The notes under the pieces: generated by a model
Database searches by the model: none
What the model was told of the DNA's origin: nothing
The model's input: only the letters and a program-made list of their open reading frames with translations
Translations under genes and position numbers: made by a program
In this document: positions 10,857-22,860 of the stretch, in pieces
Position numbering within the stretch: the stretch's first letter is position 1
How the letters are laid out: each line of letters begins with the position of its first letter
Assembly (NCBI GenBank): GCA_021292105.1
Contig: CM037861.1
Coordinates: 50,866,920 to 50,930,919, forward strand
DNA from: Anadara kagoshimensis
Taxonomy: Eukaryota > Mollusca > Bivalvia > Arcoida > Arcidae
DNA length: 64,000 nt
Reading direction: 5' to 3'

Positions 10857-11046
10857 ATGGACTGTTGTAACAGGAAGCGGGTATTAATGATAATGACCAG
10901 TGCATGTGCTTGTGCAGCGTTTGGATTACTTTCAATCGCAGTTGCGACCGATTATTGGCTTTTTACAAAAGACCGTCAAGATATCGGAAACAATGTTACA
11001 CATAAATATTATTGGTCTGGATTATGGCGAAAATGTATAGTAGACG
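10857..11046 (+). CDS. CACNG: Calcium-channel gamma / TARP subunit, exon 1
   Basis: This exon encodes the start of a four-pass membrane protein of the claudin fold that, in the TARP branch, is an auxiliary subunit of AMPA-type glutamate receptors or calcium channels. Sixty-three codons plus one base are seen. A short basic N terminus (MDCCNRKR) is followed by TM1 at residues 9-30, the family hallmark TDYWLF (31-36), an N-glycosylation site N46-V-T, and the claudin signature GLW (55-57) with C60. The ATG at 10857 was chosen because it has A at -3 and G at +4 and gives the usual 8-residue lead before TM1. An in-frame ATG at 10794 has a weak context and would add an atypical leader. The donor GTAAGT starts at 11047, phase 1. 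From memory it resembles gamma-5/gamma-7 more than stargazin; the subtype is unsure. Confidence 0.93.
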
Positions 11047-11060
11047 GTAAGTAATATTTT

Positions 11061-12589
11061 AATTACCAACCAAGGGAGGGGGTTAAAGGGGTTAAAGCAA
11101 TAAAAATTTAGACAATAACGTCAAAAATGGTAATTTATTAACATTCACGTGTGCTCGCGTAAATGCAACCGACCCACCCACCCGCTTGCTCTATGATACA
11201 CACACACATACACGCATCGCCTCTATCTCTAATATATTATGTAAACCTCTTTCTACTTTCATGCGGTACTACCTACTTCAAAAAACAATAAGTATATATT
11301 TATATATATAAATAATCAGTATGTCTATCTATACGGCTTCGCTTTTAATGTGACCCTTTTATGGAGCGCTCGCTATCAGTGAAGTTGTATAATTAAGGTT
11401 CATCAAAAACAATTATTATCAATGGCGAATGCTTTAGTCTGTGCTATTACAACAGTAGCCATGATGCCGGCAAACCACCAATATTATATTGAAGCCAGAT
11501 AAGGCTGTACTTATTATAACGGGGAATCATACCTAGTATTGATCCCAAATCTTATAAAAGCTTGCCAATGGAATTAAAATTCTTCAGACAAAGAAAACTT
11601 AAATCTGAGGTTAGCTTCTGATTGGTAATTTAGAAGACATTGAAATCATTCAGAATAAAATGTCATGTATAATCCTTCTGAATAATTAGATTTACTGTCA
11701 CAAACACACGCAATTGACACGATGTATACTGGCATCCGTGTTAAACTTCGTATACCCAATTATATGAAAAATGACTAGAACATTTATGGAAGGAAAAATA
11801 TTTGTCAATATAATCTTTCTTGAAAAATATTTGTCGATACAATTTTCCAGTTTTGATGAAAACAAATGATTTTTTGTCTAAATATCAATACATTATTATA
11901 CCATAAATTTTAAGATGATAAAATCATTTAGAAGTACAATATATATATATATTGTGTATTCCATTCTTTGTAGTGGGCATTGAGTTGTAATGATATATGA
12001 CAGAAAATTCAATTGTTCATATGTATCAAAATATTAATCCCAATCAAATCCGATTTTAACCTAGAAAAATACTTGCAATAGTGATGGTTGAGACTCCGCA
12101 CCAATACTATGACCAAATCTCTGATCATTAACCCCAGTGTCCATCCTAATCGGGAGTTTTATAATCACTGACCCCAATATGTGTTTCTGTCATTAACTTA
12201 TGTAAAGACCTTGATTGCGCATTGATTGTTGCCAAGTACATGTTCTTCATTTAGAAATTTATTTCGTCAATTGAAGAGAGTATTTTACCAATGTTTTACA
12301 CTTATACATAAATAAAAGCAAATACCTTAAACAGTGGTAATCAGAGACTTGGTGTTCCTACCGTAAGCATAAAAGTTAGACATTTGCTAATATCTTCATA
12401 TGCATGTCATAAAAATATAAAGATAAGTATATGACATATGGGATTTCAAAGCGCATTCAGGCATACGGTCTCTTAGAAGTTGCAAGTTTCGGTTCTATTC
12501 AGATAAACCTACTAAGGTGTCTATACATAAAAGTAGCTGGTAATAGTACTAAACCACAGTAGGGTACATACCATAAACTTATAGATCTA
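11061..12589. other. Intronic, no element recognised
   Basis: AT-rich, with a short CA-rich patch near 11196-11212 and a (TA)n patch at 11941-11952. Nothing else stands out. Confidence 0.4.
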
Positions 12590-13300
12590 TGGTCCAATCA
12601 CAATTCTAAAAGAATGTAAAAAAAACTTGCCAATTTAGTTTAACACATTAAACAGGAAGCAAGGTCTCCAGAAGCATATACCCCCTGTCATAGTTGAGAG
12701 TGAAAGGAATATAGAATTGTGAGGCGTCGCATATATCCAAAACAATTTATTACAGGGACATCAAGCTTATCAGCACTATTGTGATAATAGCCAAAAAACG
12801 TTTGAGAGCCCTGACTTGCAATATCACAGAGTCAGGACTTTATATGTGTGCTGGTTGATTAATTGTATAACTTATTAATTGTAAAATAAGTACACCACAG
12901 GCAGGATGAGAAGGTAAATTGCTGCATAGAGAAGGAAAGTTGACGATAGAAAAATTGAAATAACCATGTTTGTCATTTAACGTCAAATAAAGCCTTTCGT
13001 GGTTGACATTTAGGTATAAGTCCAAATGTGACATTTAGGTATAAGTCCAAATGTGAACTTTATTACCTCCTCAACTGGATTAAATGACATTCACATATTC
13101 TCACAAATTACGATTATTAAGAGTTAGAATGTCATCTAAACATCTGTGTGTGAAGTTGATTGATTTGGCGACATTCTTCTCTCCATATTTTTCAACGTTT
13201 TGCATAAATTATGCTTCATAAGAATAAAGAAACAAATCAGCAAGAAATGATGCACAGGTTGTGCCCATTGCTATACACATCGCTTGTTAAGGAAATTTTA
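12590..13300 (-). pseudogene. 5'-truncated PLE copy, antisense, with RT remains
   Basis: Besides the 3' tail (12590-12720) this copy keeps coding remains. The minus strand at 13034-12840 reads SHLDLYLNVNHERLYLTL and NFSIVNFPSLCSNLPSHPA, matching the region after the YIDD motif in the main copy. At 13300-13150 a decayed motif-B block (GTT/NCA..LADLFLYSYE) and CLDD in place of YIDD can be made out. It is decayed throughout. It shows that the dispersed tails come from PLE copies of differing length. Confidence 0.8.
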
Positions 13301-13803
13301 TTACCAAACATAACTAAAATGTTTGCACTCCGTATGGGCTTTAAAAAATAACTAGAATAGTTCTTGAGCACTTGGTTCCAGTTTCACAATCATTCCTTAA
13401 CTAAGATTTTCATTAACTTAAATCATACAAATTTGAAATCTTAATAATAATTTTTGGAATTGCTCAGATCTTTAAGAATTTAAGTTGTAATTTTGAATGC
13501 AACTTAATGCTTATAACATCTGCATTTAGTTTCGTCGTTCCAACAGAAATTGTCAACCTTTGCGTAATTCAAGTGAAGGAAACTCTTAGTTAAGTAATGA
13601 ATGTGACATTAGTACCAGATATTAATGTCTTGCCTTGCCGTTTTTGTGAAAGAATGACACATTAATAAGTAGACCTTTAGACCTTTTTTAATTTTAAAAA
13701 AGAGACAGCGGTATTAAATGAAGAAAAATAAAACGTATTGGTTGATTTATAGTTTTACACAAGATTAAGTATTAGAACCAAGGTATTTAGAAAATAACAA
13801 ACA
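13301..13803. other. No element recognised
   Basis: AT-rich intronic sequence; the boundary with the older part of the PLE copy on the left is fuzzy. Confidence 0.35.
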
Positions 13804-14030
13804 TACTAATCCGTGTCCAAATCACAATCAAGAAGCAAAGTGAAAACTAACAAGTTAGGTTAAACACGTGAACTTCCACCAGGGAAGTGAGGCCGGGTGA
13901 TTCTTTGTTAAGCTAGCTACACACACCGCGTGTGTAATCAAAATTGAGTGAAAGAACGTCAAATACACCAAAAGCAATCATGGACACAGAAACATCAAAC
14001 TTATCAAGAATTTTTAAGAATCCACATTTG
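13804..14030 (-). mobile_element. PLE 3' tail, antisense
   Basis: It covers the PLE 3' non-coding region and the last codons of its ORF. The block between GGCCGGGTG and GCTAGCTACAC is shortened. Confidence 0.85.
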
Positions 14031-14665
14031 CGTGATGTCAGATGTAGAATAGACTTTATCTGAATAAAACTTAAGACCATCTTTTACAACTGTCAAAATT
14101 AGTGTAAGAGTTACTTATGATGATTTAGTAGTATTTAGAATCCACATTTGGAGAACAGATGTAGAATTGGCTTTATCTCAATTAGATTTCAACCATCTTC
14201 GATGACTGTTAAAAGTTGTGTTGAATTGTTGATAATGATTTGGTATTACATTTAGAGGAACCTGCGATATTTCCATGTATGGATATTTATAAAGCTAAAG
14301 ATTCCAATACAAGTAAAGACAGTCAAGCTGTGCCACTTTTAAATGGATACTTAAAGTCTTAATAACTTTCCTGGTGGAAAAATGATCTTATTTTCTATCT
14401 TTGGCAAAATAAATTCTGGTTTACATAAAATTCTTCAATTTCCAATACAAACCATATATAATCTTATCTGAACTACAACTCATAAAGATGTAGCTGTACT
14501 CCGTATCAAATAACACCAATAATCCAAAATCGGGTACCTGTATATAATTTAGCTGAATTTTATTTCAATGTTGTTATACGTATGTTATGGATATTTTATC
14601 TAAACAATGGAGAATAACTGTAATTGTTTTACAGTAGAAATCGCATTCGTTTTAGTTCATATAAA

Positions 14666-14800
14666 ACATACTAATCCATGTCCTAATCACAATTCAACTT
14701 TGAAACTGACAAATTAGGTTAAATACGTAATTTACCCACTCCCACCAGGGAGGTGAGGCCGGGTGCTCCGTAAGGGTAAGCACCTCCTGTTTATATAATG
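14666..14800 (-). mobile_element. PLE 3' tail, antisense
   Basis: It starts ACATACTAATCCATGTCC and ends at CACCTCCTGTTTA. 14031-14665 before it holds only AT-rich sequence, with a repeated phrase TTTAGAATCCACATTTG (near 14021 and 14135). Confidence 0.85.
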
Positions 14801-15354
14801 TCTTTTAAGAATAATATGTTGATGGCCTTGATGATTTAAGTAATTAAATTTAAGATTTCAATTCATACAGTTGCTGGCTCTAACAAAATATTTGTTATCA
14901 CAATAAACTATCGACTAATTTCATTTCCGTGTACTTTATTGGTGCTAGTTACGCATTTTTATTTGAAATCTCTTACAATGACATTAAATACTTTACACAT
15001 TTTACATGTCACGTATTTTAGTGTATCTTTGCGATGCTTAAATATTACGCTTCAAAATATTCTACAGCAATGAACTATCTTACTACCCGCATAACACAAC
15101 ATTTGTAACAAGAGATTTGATATTATAGTGCCCGTATATTGCAGATATGTACAAGCAGGCTAGGCATCAGGATAAAAGAGTTACATGGTACTATAACATT
15201 TTATAGCAATTAAAATCAGATATACAATGAGTCAACTTATAAAATGAACAAAAATGTTTTATGTTATGTGTACAATACATCGAAGGATGCCTAAATATCA
15301 CGGTAAAAGTATGATGCATTTTGTATTATCAATACATCGGAGTTGACGCCTGGA
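14801..15354. other. No element recognised
   Basis: AT-rich intronic sequence with no supported ORF. Confidence 0.4.
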
Positions 15355-15550
15355 TTAGTTATTTTCAATATACAATTGTCTAAATTTGCTGCTGGTTAAA
15401 ATCTTAAATTCCTCAAAAAACTAAAGTATAATCCCTCATGCAAAGTATTTCATTTGCTAAAATTTATTTTAGTCCTTTAGGTATCTTTTCAACATCTTGA
15501 ACAAATTTGTTTCACAATTTTGGTCCAAGCACTACTGATGAGGAATTGTT
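15355..15550 (+). repeat. Hammerhead-bearing repeat, copy 5, cut inside the ribozyme
   Basis: The body is well kept. The ribozyme starts at AGCACTA 15528, CTGATGA follows, and the match ends within stem II (~15550). 15551-15700 then holds AATAAA signals and unrelated sequence. Confidence 0.8.
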
Positions 15551-16080
15551 GTACGTGCAACTGTTATGTTTTATTGTGTGAAATAAAGATTCATCGACTC
15601 TATTAGATTTATTTAGTAGCTGCAGTTATGTGTATTACGTGCCATCCAGGTTAACAGTGAAGCTGTTGCGAAATAAAAATATTCTGTGAACAATTTTCGT
15701 GTTTATGGTTTTTGATATTAAAACTGTAGCAAAAATATTATTAACTTCTTTGGAATTTTGAAATAGAACATAGATTCGTTACTGAAAATACGTAGTTGGA
15801 AAAAAACCAAAGAACACAAAGAATACGGAACAATACGAGCTAAAGAAACAACCAAGACAGGAAAAAAAACGAACACCGTTTTTATTACTATAGAATTCTC
15901 TAATTTACACGGACACGAAATATGCAAATGGAGTGAAACCGGTCCATAGTGGGCCTTCAACCACACCATTTATTTCCCTAACGGTAGGCCATAAATTTAC
16001 ACATTGAAAATTAGTTATGAGCCTTTCAATATTAAACATATGAACAAACAACCTCTACATGTATATGATTTACAAAACAA

Positions 16081-16102
16081 GAGAGAGAGAGAAAGAGAGA
16101 GA
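16081..16102. repeat. (GA)n microsatellite
   Basis: An imperfect GA run that fills short ORFs on both strands; not coding. Confidence 0.8.
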
Positions 16103-16146
16103 ATGCAAGCCAATCAAGCTGTAAAGCGACCTTGCTGCACACATCA

Positions 16147-16255
16147 CCAAAAACAAACATACAAATCTCTGTCCGAACCACAATCCAAAAGCAAAGTAAA
16201 AACTTTGAAACTTGCAAATTAGATTAAACATGTGAACTACAACAGGGGAAGTGGT
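16147..16255 (-). mobile_element. PLE 3' tail, antisense
   Basis: It begins at the element terminus (AAAAACAAACATAC) and ends after AACAGGGGAAGTGG, giving a ~110-bp terminal fragment. An (ATT)n run at 16272-16300 follows. Confidence 0.85.
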
Positions 16256-16262
16256 AAAAAAG

Positions 16263-16293
<31 letters not shown>

Positions 16294-16529
16294 TTATTAA
16301 ATTATTGTTAATTATTGTTACCATCGGGCTCCTAAAATTAGCATTTGTGCTGTTAAAATTTACATATTTTTTGGTTATTTGTTCAGTGTTCATTTTTAAT
16401 TTTTACGGAATTTTTAAATTTAAACTTGTTGTCCTAGACAGCCACCTCTTTGAAACTCTTAAAGAAATATTATTGTAAAACTTGGTTCTACTAGATCAAT
16501 TCTAAGTCAGGAAGTCATCCTCCTTTTTA

Positions 16530-16855
16530 GTATACAGCTCATTCCACAAAGAAATGCCACCCCATAATTTCCATAACGAAACGTCACCTCAATAAAATCA
16601 TATTATGGACTAAAATACAATAACATTTCATTTTTGATTTGATTTAAATACTATCAATTACATTGTTTGAAATCAACAGAATCTAATTTACATCTAGTAT
16701 TTTGTAGAAGCACGTCTTGCTTGAACAGCTTTAACTCGATGATGTAGTGTTTGATACAAATTTTGACGTTCTGATTTCTTGATCTGACACTAGTGTTTTT
16801 AAAAAGTGTGTCAGATCTCTGTTGACGATTTAAGACCTTCAGCTACTTTCTTACA
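16530..16855 (-). mobile_element. Tc1/mariner-like 3' part, inverted copy
   Basis: On the minus strand this matches 19190-19510 over ~320 bp, including a decayed transposase C terminus (NLYQTLHHRVKAVQARRAST) and the downstream untranslated end. With the right-hand copy it forms a long inverted repeat around the Tc1-PLE composite. A 10-bp inverted repeat GATCTGACAC/GTGTCAGATC lies at 16781-16817. Confidence 0.65.
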
Positions 16856-16864
16856 CTAACCCTA

Positions 16865-17246
16865 AACAACAAAAATGATTAAGGGTTAGACGTCAAAATT
16901 ACGAATACTTCCAAAGTTCTTGTACGCAATTCAAAGTGAAAATTCTTCCTACAGTTCATGTTTGGGGAAGTATGTCATATATTTGATAGGTGAAATAAAG
17001 AGGGTTACTGACACCTTAAATAGTGCACGCTACCAAATAAATTTAAAAAAAACGTTTTACATATTTTGTATGAATGTTTAGTTTCCCTAGAAAAACAATC
17101 TATCTTTCAGCAAACATTGCTCCTGCTCATGCATCGGAATCGACTTAACAGTTTCTTGAAGCAATGAACATTTTTATCATTGACTGGTGCGGAATTCTCT
17201 TGATACGAGGCTAATTGAAAATTTGTGGGACTTCCTTATTGCAGTG
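16865..17246 (+). pseudogene. Tc1/mariner-like transposase, left part, cut by the PLE
   Basis: Decayed plus-strand reading with Tc1 landmarks in order: VHVWGSMSY (family: V-M-V-W-G), an FQQ..AP/AH region near 17108-17140, and LIENLWDFL near 17210-17240 (family: D-L-N-P-I-E-N-L-W-D). It stops where PLE sequence begins, and the transposase C terminus resumes at about 19200. I infer that the PLE inserted into the transposon. Confidence 0.65.
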
Positions 17247-19190
17247 TTTTAACCTTCATAATTTTACTCCACCTACCTGCTCTTGTTCGTCTTCTTCCTA
17301 TATTTATGGACCGGCTGAACATGTAATAACTGGTGATCTCAATATAATCGAGAACACCAAATTAAGATCTTTACTTTCAAAAGGTCCTAAATATAGAGAA
17401 GCTCAACCTTTTACTTGGGGACATAATTTCAGACTTGTCATGGATTCCGTTGAAGAGTACGCCAGACGTTGGGCTAAATTAGAAGTTGTTGAGCTTGATA
17501 CCTTATCCGACTGAATAAAGGTTGTGAGATCTTTCGTTAAAACTAGGATTGCCAAACTTAAAGGGTCTATGAGTACTAAACCGTCTTCAGTACTCAAAGA
17601 TCCAGAAATCAAGGCAATTCTAACAGACATACACAACAAATATGTTGTTGTTCCAGCTGATAAGGCTTCCAACAACATTATTCTCGTTTGTAAGAGATTC
17701 TACCTTGAATGTCTTATTAAGGAGCTTGGTTTAGATAGTATATCAAATAACCCTGCATATACTAGAACTAATTTTACCAAAGATGAAGTTCTTTCCAACC
17801 ATAGGGGAGTTCTCGAGTCTTTCGGTATCAATCTTAAAGAGGAAGATCTTGATCTTCCTTACTTGTATTGGATTCCTAAACTCCATAAAAATCCATACAA
17901 GGAAAGATATATAGCAGGCTCATCTAAATGTACTACTAAATCATTATCGGTAACTCTAACACAAATTTTGACAATCGTCAAAGATGGTCTTCAGTCTTAT
18001 TCAGAAAAAGTATATTCTACATCTGGAATCAACCAAATGTGGATTCTCAAAAATTCTAAAGAATTACTTGAACATCTTGCTTCTAATACTTTATCTCATG
18101 TAAAAAGTATAAAAACATTTGATTTTTCTACACTTTACACCACAATCCCTCATTCTAAATTGAAAGAACGTCTTAAAGAAATTATTCACTTCTCTTTCTT
18201 CTACAAAAACGGTAAGCCAAGATACAAATATATGGTGCTGAACAGGGATTCTGGTTATTTTGTCAAGCACCATACGGATTCCAAACAAAAATATACTGAA
18301 GATACCATCAACAAAATGTTGGAGGTTTTGATAGATAACATATTTGTTGTGTTTGGTAATATAGTTTTTCAGCAAACAATCGGTATACAAATGGGTACAA
18401 ACTGTGCAACATTGCTTGCTGATTTGTTTCTTTATTCTTACGAAGCAGAATTTATGCAGAACCTTATTAAATCTGGAGAGAAAACTCTCGCCAAATCATT
18501 CAACTCAGCATACAGATATATAGATGACGTTCTGTCTCTTAACAATCCTAAACTTGGAGACTATGTAAATGTCATCTATCCTAGTGAGCTTGAAATAAAA
18601 AGACACGACTGATTCCTCAAGTTCTGCTTCATAATTAGACTTATACTTATAGAATTATGACGCACAGGAAAGGCTACATTTGAAACTTTATGACAAACGT
18701 GATGACTTCAATTTTTCTATTGTCAATTTTCCTTTTTTATGCAGCAATATACCTGCTTATGGTGTATTTGTTTCCCAACTAATACGCTATGGTAGAGCTT
18801 GTTCCCACTACGGGGACTTTGTACAACGAAGTAGGCTGCTTGCAAATAAATTGTTGACTCAGGGATATTGCAAGCCTAGGCTTATCAAAGCCCTCAAAAA
18901 GTTTTATGGCCGTCATCACAGTATTGTTGATAAGTCTGATGTCTCTGTGTCCAGGATTGCCTTGGATATATTTGACGTCTCATAGTTCCATGTTCCTTTC
19001 ACACAATTTTGATTACACACGTGGCGGGTATAGCTAGCTAAACAGGGGGTGCTTACCCTTCCGGAGCACCCGACCTCACTTCCCTGGTGGAAGTTCACGT
19101 GTCTAACCTAACTTGTCAGTTCCAAAGTTTTTACTTTGCTTCTGGATTGTGATTCGGAAATGGATTAGTATGTTTGTTTTTGATTATAAA
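17247..19190 (+). mobile_element. Penelope-like retroelement (PLE), longest copy, 5'-truncated
   Basis: PLEs encode a telomerase-related reverse transcriptase. Visible in order are PTCSCSSSSYIYGP near 17270; the pre-RT region with PADKASNN (17653-17676); the finger motif YWIPKLHKNPYKERYIAGSS (about 17866-17925); motif A FDFSTLYTTIP (18118-18150); motif B GTNCATLLADLFLYSYE (from 18392); motif C YIDD (18517-18528); and the C terminus from 18680 ending FYGRHHSIVDKSDVSVSRIA. The 3' non-coding region runs 18986-19190 and ends GTTTGTTTTTGATTA. No GIY-YIG endonuclease is seen; the 5' end is missing, so an N-terminal one cannot be excluded (the Naiad branch has it there). The reading frame is broken, with about two or three interruptions. 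This copy defines the tail seen about 40 times in the window. Confidence 0.9.
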
Positions 19191-19510
19191 AGAAAGTAGT
19201 GGGAGATGGTCTGAAATCGTCAACAGTGCTTTGGCATCTGTTTAAAAGAACTATTAATAGTATTAGATCAAGAAATCAAGAAATGTCAAAATTTGTACCG
19301 ATTACTACCTCATCGTGTTAGAACTGTTATTCAAGCAATAAGTGCTTCTACAAATACTAGCTGTAAATTAGCATGTGTTGATACCAAACAATGCCACTTA
19401 TTTTAAGTAAATGAAATGCATTTGCATTTTGTCCGTATAATTATTGTATTAGGGAAGACGTTGCTTTATGGAAATAAATGGGGTGATGTTTCTTTGTGTA
19501 ACAAGCTGTA
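19191..19510 (+). pseudogene. Tc1/mariner-like transposase C terminus and 3' end, right part
   Basis: It resumes after the PLE. NLYRLLPHRVRTVIQAISAS (19288-19350 region) fits the family ending (S-M-P-R-R-V-x-A-V-I-x-A). The downstream ~130 bp, to CAAGCTG near 19506, match the inverted copy at 16530-16855. Confidence 0.65.
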
Positions 19511-19974
19511 TATTTTTGACACTGAGAGGAGCATAAAAATGACTTGCAAAAACAAGTTCAACTTTACATTTCAGAAAACTTCTAGACTGTTATCCAAAGG
19601 AATCCATTATCACAAAATGACATTTGATATTTTTAAATACATTGTACTTTAAAATTCTGCTAAACCATTCGGTGTTGTTACTTTTCCTCCCATTTCATCA
19701 ATTGGGGTGGATGATGCCAGGGTTGGGTCCCTCGGTTCACCATACTTACAAGCAGGGCACCACATCCCTAATTTGTAAGATTAGAAATTGAATTTCATTA
19801 ATTCACAAATTTGTCTGTTCAACTTCAAAAGTTATATAAATGTGTACTATAATTAATTTGGCTTGGCTTTTCCTTTTAATTTTGGAGGGGAAATAACTGT
19901 GGAAAAAAGTGGCTCAACTAGCTTTAGATATGATGGTATATGCTCTATCTCTATTCTTAGTTACAACTATATAA

Positions 19975-20225
19975 AAATACTATTGTCTACATTTGCTGCA
20001 AGTTGAAATATGATGATTATCAAAAACTAAGATACACTCATTCATGCAAAGTATTTCACTAACTAAATTTGGTTAAATAAATTTTGGTCTTTTGGACACT
20101 TTTTTAACCCTTTGAAAAAAAGTGTGGTTTCACAATTTTGGTCCAAGCAAACTGATAAGAAATTGTATTACGAAACAACCGTCTAGTGCTATAAAATTAA
20201 CACTGGTATAATATGTAATAACAAT
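19975..20225 (+). repeat. Hammerhead-bearing repeat, copy 6
   Basis: The body is recognisable. The ribozyme at 20145-20190 keeps GAAAC and the return arm TAGTGCT, but CTGATGA reads CTGATAA and stem I's first arm is damaged. Confidence 0.8.
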
Positions 20226-20374
20226 TTCAGATATATAGAAACAATGACTTAATATAATGCTGTTACCTTTCATCAATTTATCTAAGAGAAAATCTTGCGT
20301 CTTTTTCTTATGATAATTTTGTTTAAAAACCTTATCATTTATGTCAAGTAAACTTATCATCTATCTAGCTAAAC

Positions 20375-20487
20375 CGGCCTCACTTCCCTGGTGGAAGTTC
20401 ACGTGTCTAACCTGTCAGTTCCAAAGTTTTTACTATGCTTCTGGATTGTTATTAGGATATAGATTAGTATGTTTGTTTTTGATTATG
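20375..20487 (+). mobile_element. PLE 3' tail, sense
   Basis: It runs from CGGCCTCACTTCCC to the terminus GTTTGTTTTTGATTA; ~110-bp terminal fragment. Confidence 0.85.
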
Positions 20488-20645
20488 ACAAGTAAATGGC
20501 ATTATGGTTAAAGGTACCTATATAACCTTCAGTCCTGGTAGGCTCTTTCTTTTACACTGACTGGTAACCCAGAGAGACACAAGGACGGGACCATGACGGA
20601 GGTGGGTGGTTCGTGATTACTATCCCCTCTAAATCTAATATTTAA

Positions 20646-20917
20646 TCAAAATCACACATACTAATTCATGTCCAAATCACAATCCAGAAGCAAATTAAAA
20701 ACTTTGAAAATGACTGGTAAATCACGTGAACCTCCACCAGGGAAGTAAGGCCAGGTGCTGCGGAAGGATAAGCACCTCCTGTTTAGCTAGCTACACACGC
20801 CACGTGTGTAATCAAAATTGTGTAAAAGAAACATGGAACTATGACACGTCAAATTTATCCAGGGCAATCCTGGACACAGAGACATCAAACTTATCAACAA
20901 TACTGTGATGTCATATA
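20646..20917 (-). mobile_element. PLE 3' tail, antisense
   Basis: Well-kept tail with the end of the PLE ORF; the plus-strand ORF at 20726-20908 is a shadow of it. It faces the sense tail at 20375-20487 end to end. Confidence 0.88.
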
Positions 20918-21884
20918 TTTAACTTATATTTTTGCCAATAACAATTATAAAAAAATCAAAAGATACGTTTTCTGCATATTTTGTTGATGACATAACATGT
21001 AGGCGTTGTTGGCTCATTGTTTGGTAAAACATCATTACTCTACTCTACTCTATTATGTTTACATCATTGCTCCAAATATTTGATATTCTGTTCGTATTCT
21101 GAGAATGCTTTGTTTAACACCAATACATAAGCAATAAATAAAAACATATATACATAAACTGTCATGATACAGTGACCGTATGGTTAGTATTGATATAAAG
21201 TCATCGTATAAACACAGACATTACGACTGCAGCCGGAATGAGGTCTGTCCATTGTTAATCAATTTATAGTGACCGCATAAAAAGAAATAAAAACAAGCTT
21301 ATTGACGGTTAGAATGACATTGTGAACAGAGAAATAAGGTCAGAAACAGAATAAAGAATGTCTTAACTCTGTTGTATGTCATCTTAACGTAAACGCAATT
21401 ACAATAGATCAGTTGGTCAAAGACTTAAATACACCATACAGTACAGACATGTCGAAGTTAAAAAACTAAGCCAACGAAATATTATCGAATCGACAGGTTA
21501 TCTCGGCCTCTCGTTAGCAATAACTCGATAGCTTTAAGGCTGTTGTTATATATCTCTCGGCAGCTTTTTGGTTACCAGCTATCCATCTCTCGACATTAGA
21601 GCTGGGGCGCTTTTCGTTATTTCAGTGTTCAACTTTCGACCGGCCTGTACTATACTTTACGTATGGGCATATACAACTATGGATAAGTGAATGGTTACCA
21701 GTAATAGCAGTTGGACTTTGGAAATATTTTACTGACTGTCGATAACAAAAGTGATGTCATATTTTACATATGGGCCTAAAGCATTGAAACTCTGCCAACT
21801 TTCTTATGACAACGAGTATACGAAAATGTGTCACAGTAAATGGAACACATTAAAAATATCAATTAACATTGGGGTTTTTAATTT
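20918..21884. other. No element recognised
   Basis: Mixed intronic sequence, somewhat less AT-rich near 21470-21620. No supported ORF. Confidence 0.4.
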
Positions 21885-22407
21885 GAAACTACATTTGAAG
21901 CTGTAAGACAAACGTGATGACTTGAATTTTTTCTATTGTCAACTCTCTTTTTCTATGCTGCAATATATCTGATTCTCCTGCGTATGATATACTTGTTTTA
22001 CAATCCATACGCTTTGGTAGAGTTTATTCCCACTACGGGAAGTTGTCACAACTAAGCAAGTTGCTTACAAATAAATTTTTGACGCAATCATACTGCAGTG
22101 TAAGACTTTTCTAAGCCATCAAAAGTTTTATGACCGTCATCACAATATTGTTAATATCTCTATATAAAAATTTACCTTAGATATATATGATGTCCTATAG
22201 TTCCATGTTCTATTCATTCTAAATTTTGATAACGCACATGGCGAGTGTAGCTAGCTAAACAGGAGATGCGTATCCTTCCGGAGCACCCGGCTTCACTTCT
22301 ATGGTTGAAAATTCAAGTGTTAAAACTAGTTTGCCTGTTTTCAAGATTTTTAATTTGCTTTGGGATTGTGATTTGGAGACGGATTGGTATCTTTGTTTTT
22401 ATTAATA
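21885..22407 (+). mobile_element. PLE fragment, sense, with C-terminal coding remains
   Basis: It starts in the coding region matching the KLYDKRDDFNF segment, runs through the C terminus and non-coding end, and stops at TTTGTTTTTATTAA. Coding remains are decayed. Confidence 0.85.
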
Positions 22408-22418
22408 CATTTTGGTAT

Positions 22419-22543
22419 TCCGGAGAACCCGGCCTCACTTCACTGGTGGAAGTTCAGGTGTTTAACTTAAATTTGTCAGTTGTAAAAAATTTTACTTTCG
22501 GATGGTAATTTAGACATGTATTGGCATGTTTGTTTTTCATTTT
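22419..22543 (+). mobile_element. PLE 3' tail, sense
   Basis: A second terminal fragment 12 bp after the previous one, same orientation, giving a tail-to-tail tandem of two truncated ends. Confidence 0.82.
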
Positions 22544-22619
22544 CACATTCGTCTTTTGCTACCAGTAAACTAGTACTTGAATATGTATGCAAGTTAAGTT
22601 AAAACCAAGGATGTCTTGG

Positions 22620-22860
22620 TGTTATATGTTACATGTTATACCAGTACTAGAGAACCGTTTGTGAATACAATTCCTCGTCTGTAGTGTTTGGACCAAAATT
22701 GTGAAAATCAAAATCTATTTCCAGATTTGAAAAGATACCCAAAATGACAAACTATATCTTACCAAACTTGGCCAAGGAAATAATATGCATGAGGGAGTAT
22801 ACCTTAGTTTTAAAGGAATTTAATATTTTAACTAGCAGCAAATTGTCTGTAACTTTCGGT
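22620..22860 (-). repeat. Hammerhead-bearing repeat, copy 7
   Basis: Ribozyme remains at 22642-22689 (minus). Both stem I arms and the core are altered; the body CATGAGGGAGTATACC is clear. Confidence 0.78.

Noticed and set aside
10681-10887. 68-codon ORF overlapping exon 1
   Set aside because: It is in another frame from the clear TM1 coding sequence; at most an upstream ORF in the 5' UTR.
15551-15700. Possible solo long terminal repeat (AATAAA signals near 15581 and 15673)
   Set aside because: No matching second copy, no primer-binding site and no clear ends in the window.
18091-18390. 99-codon minus-strand ORF
   Set aside because: Antisense shadow of the PLE reverse transcriptase.
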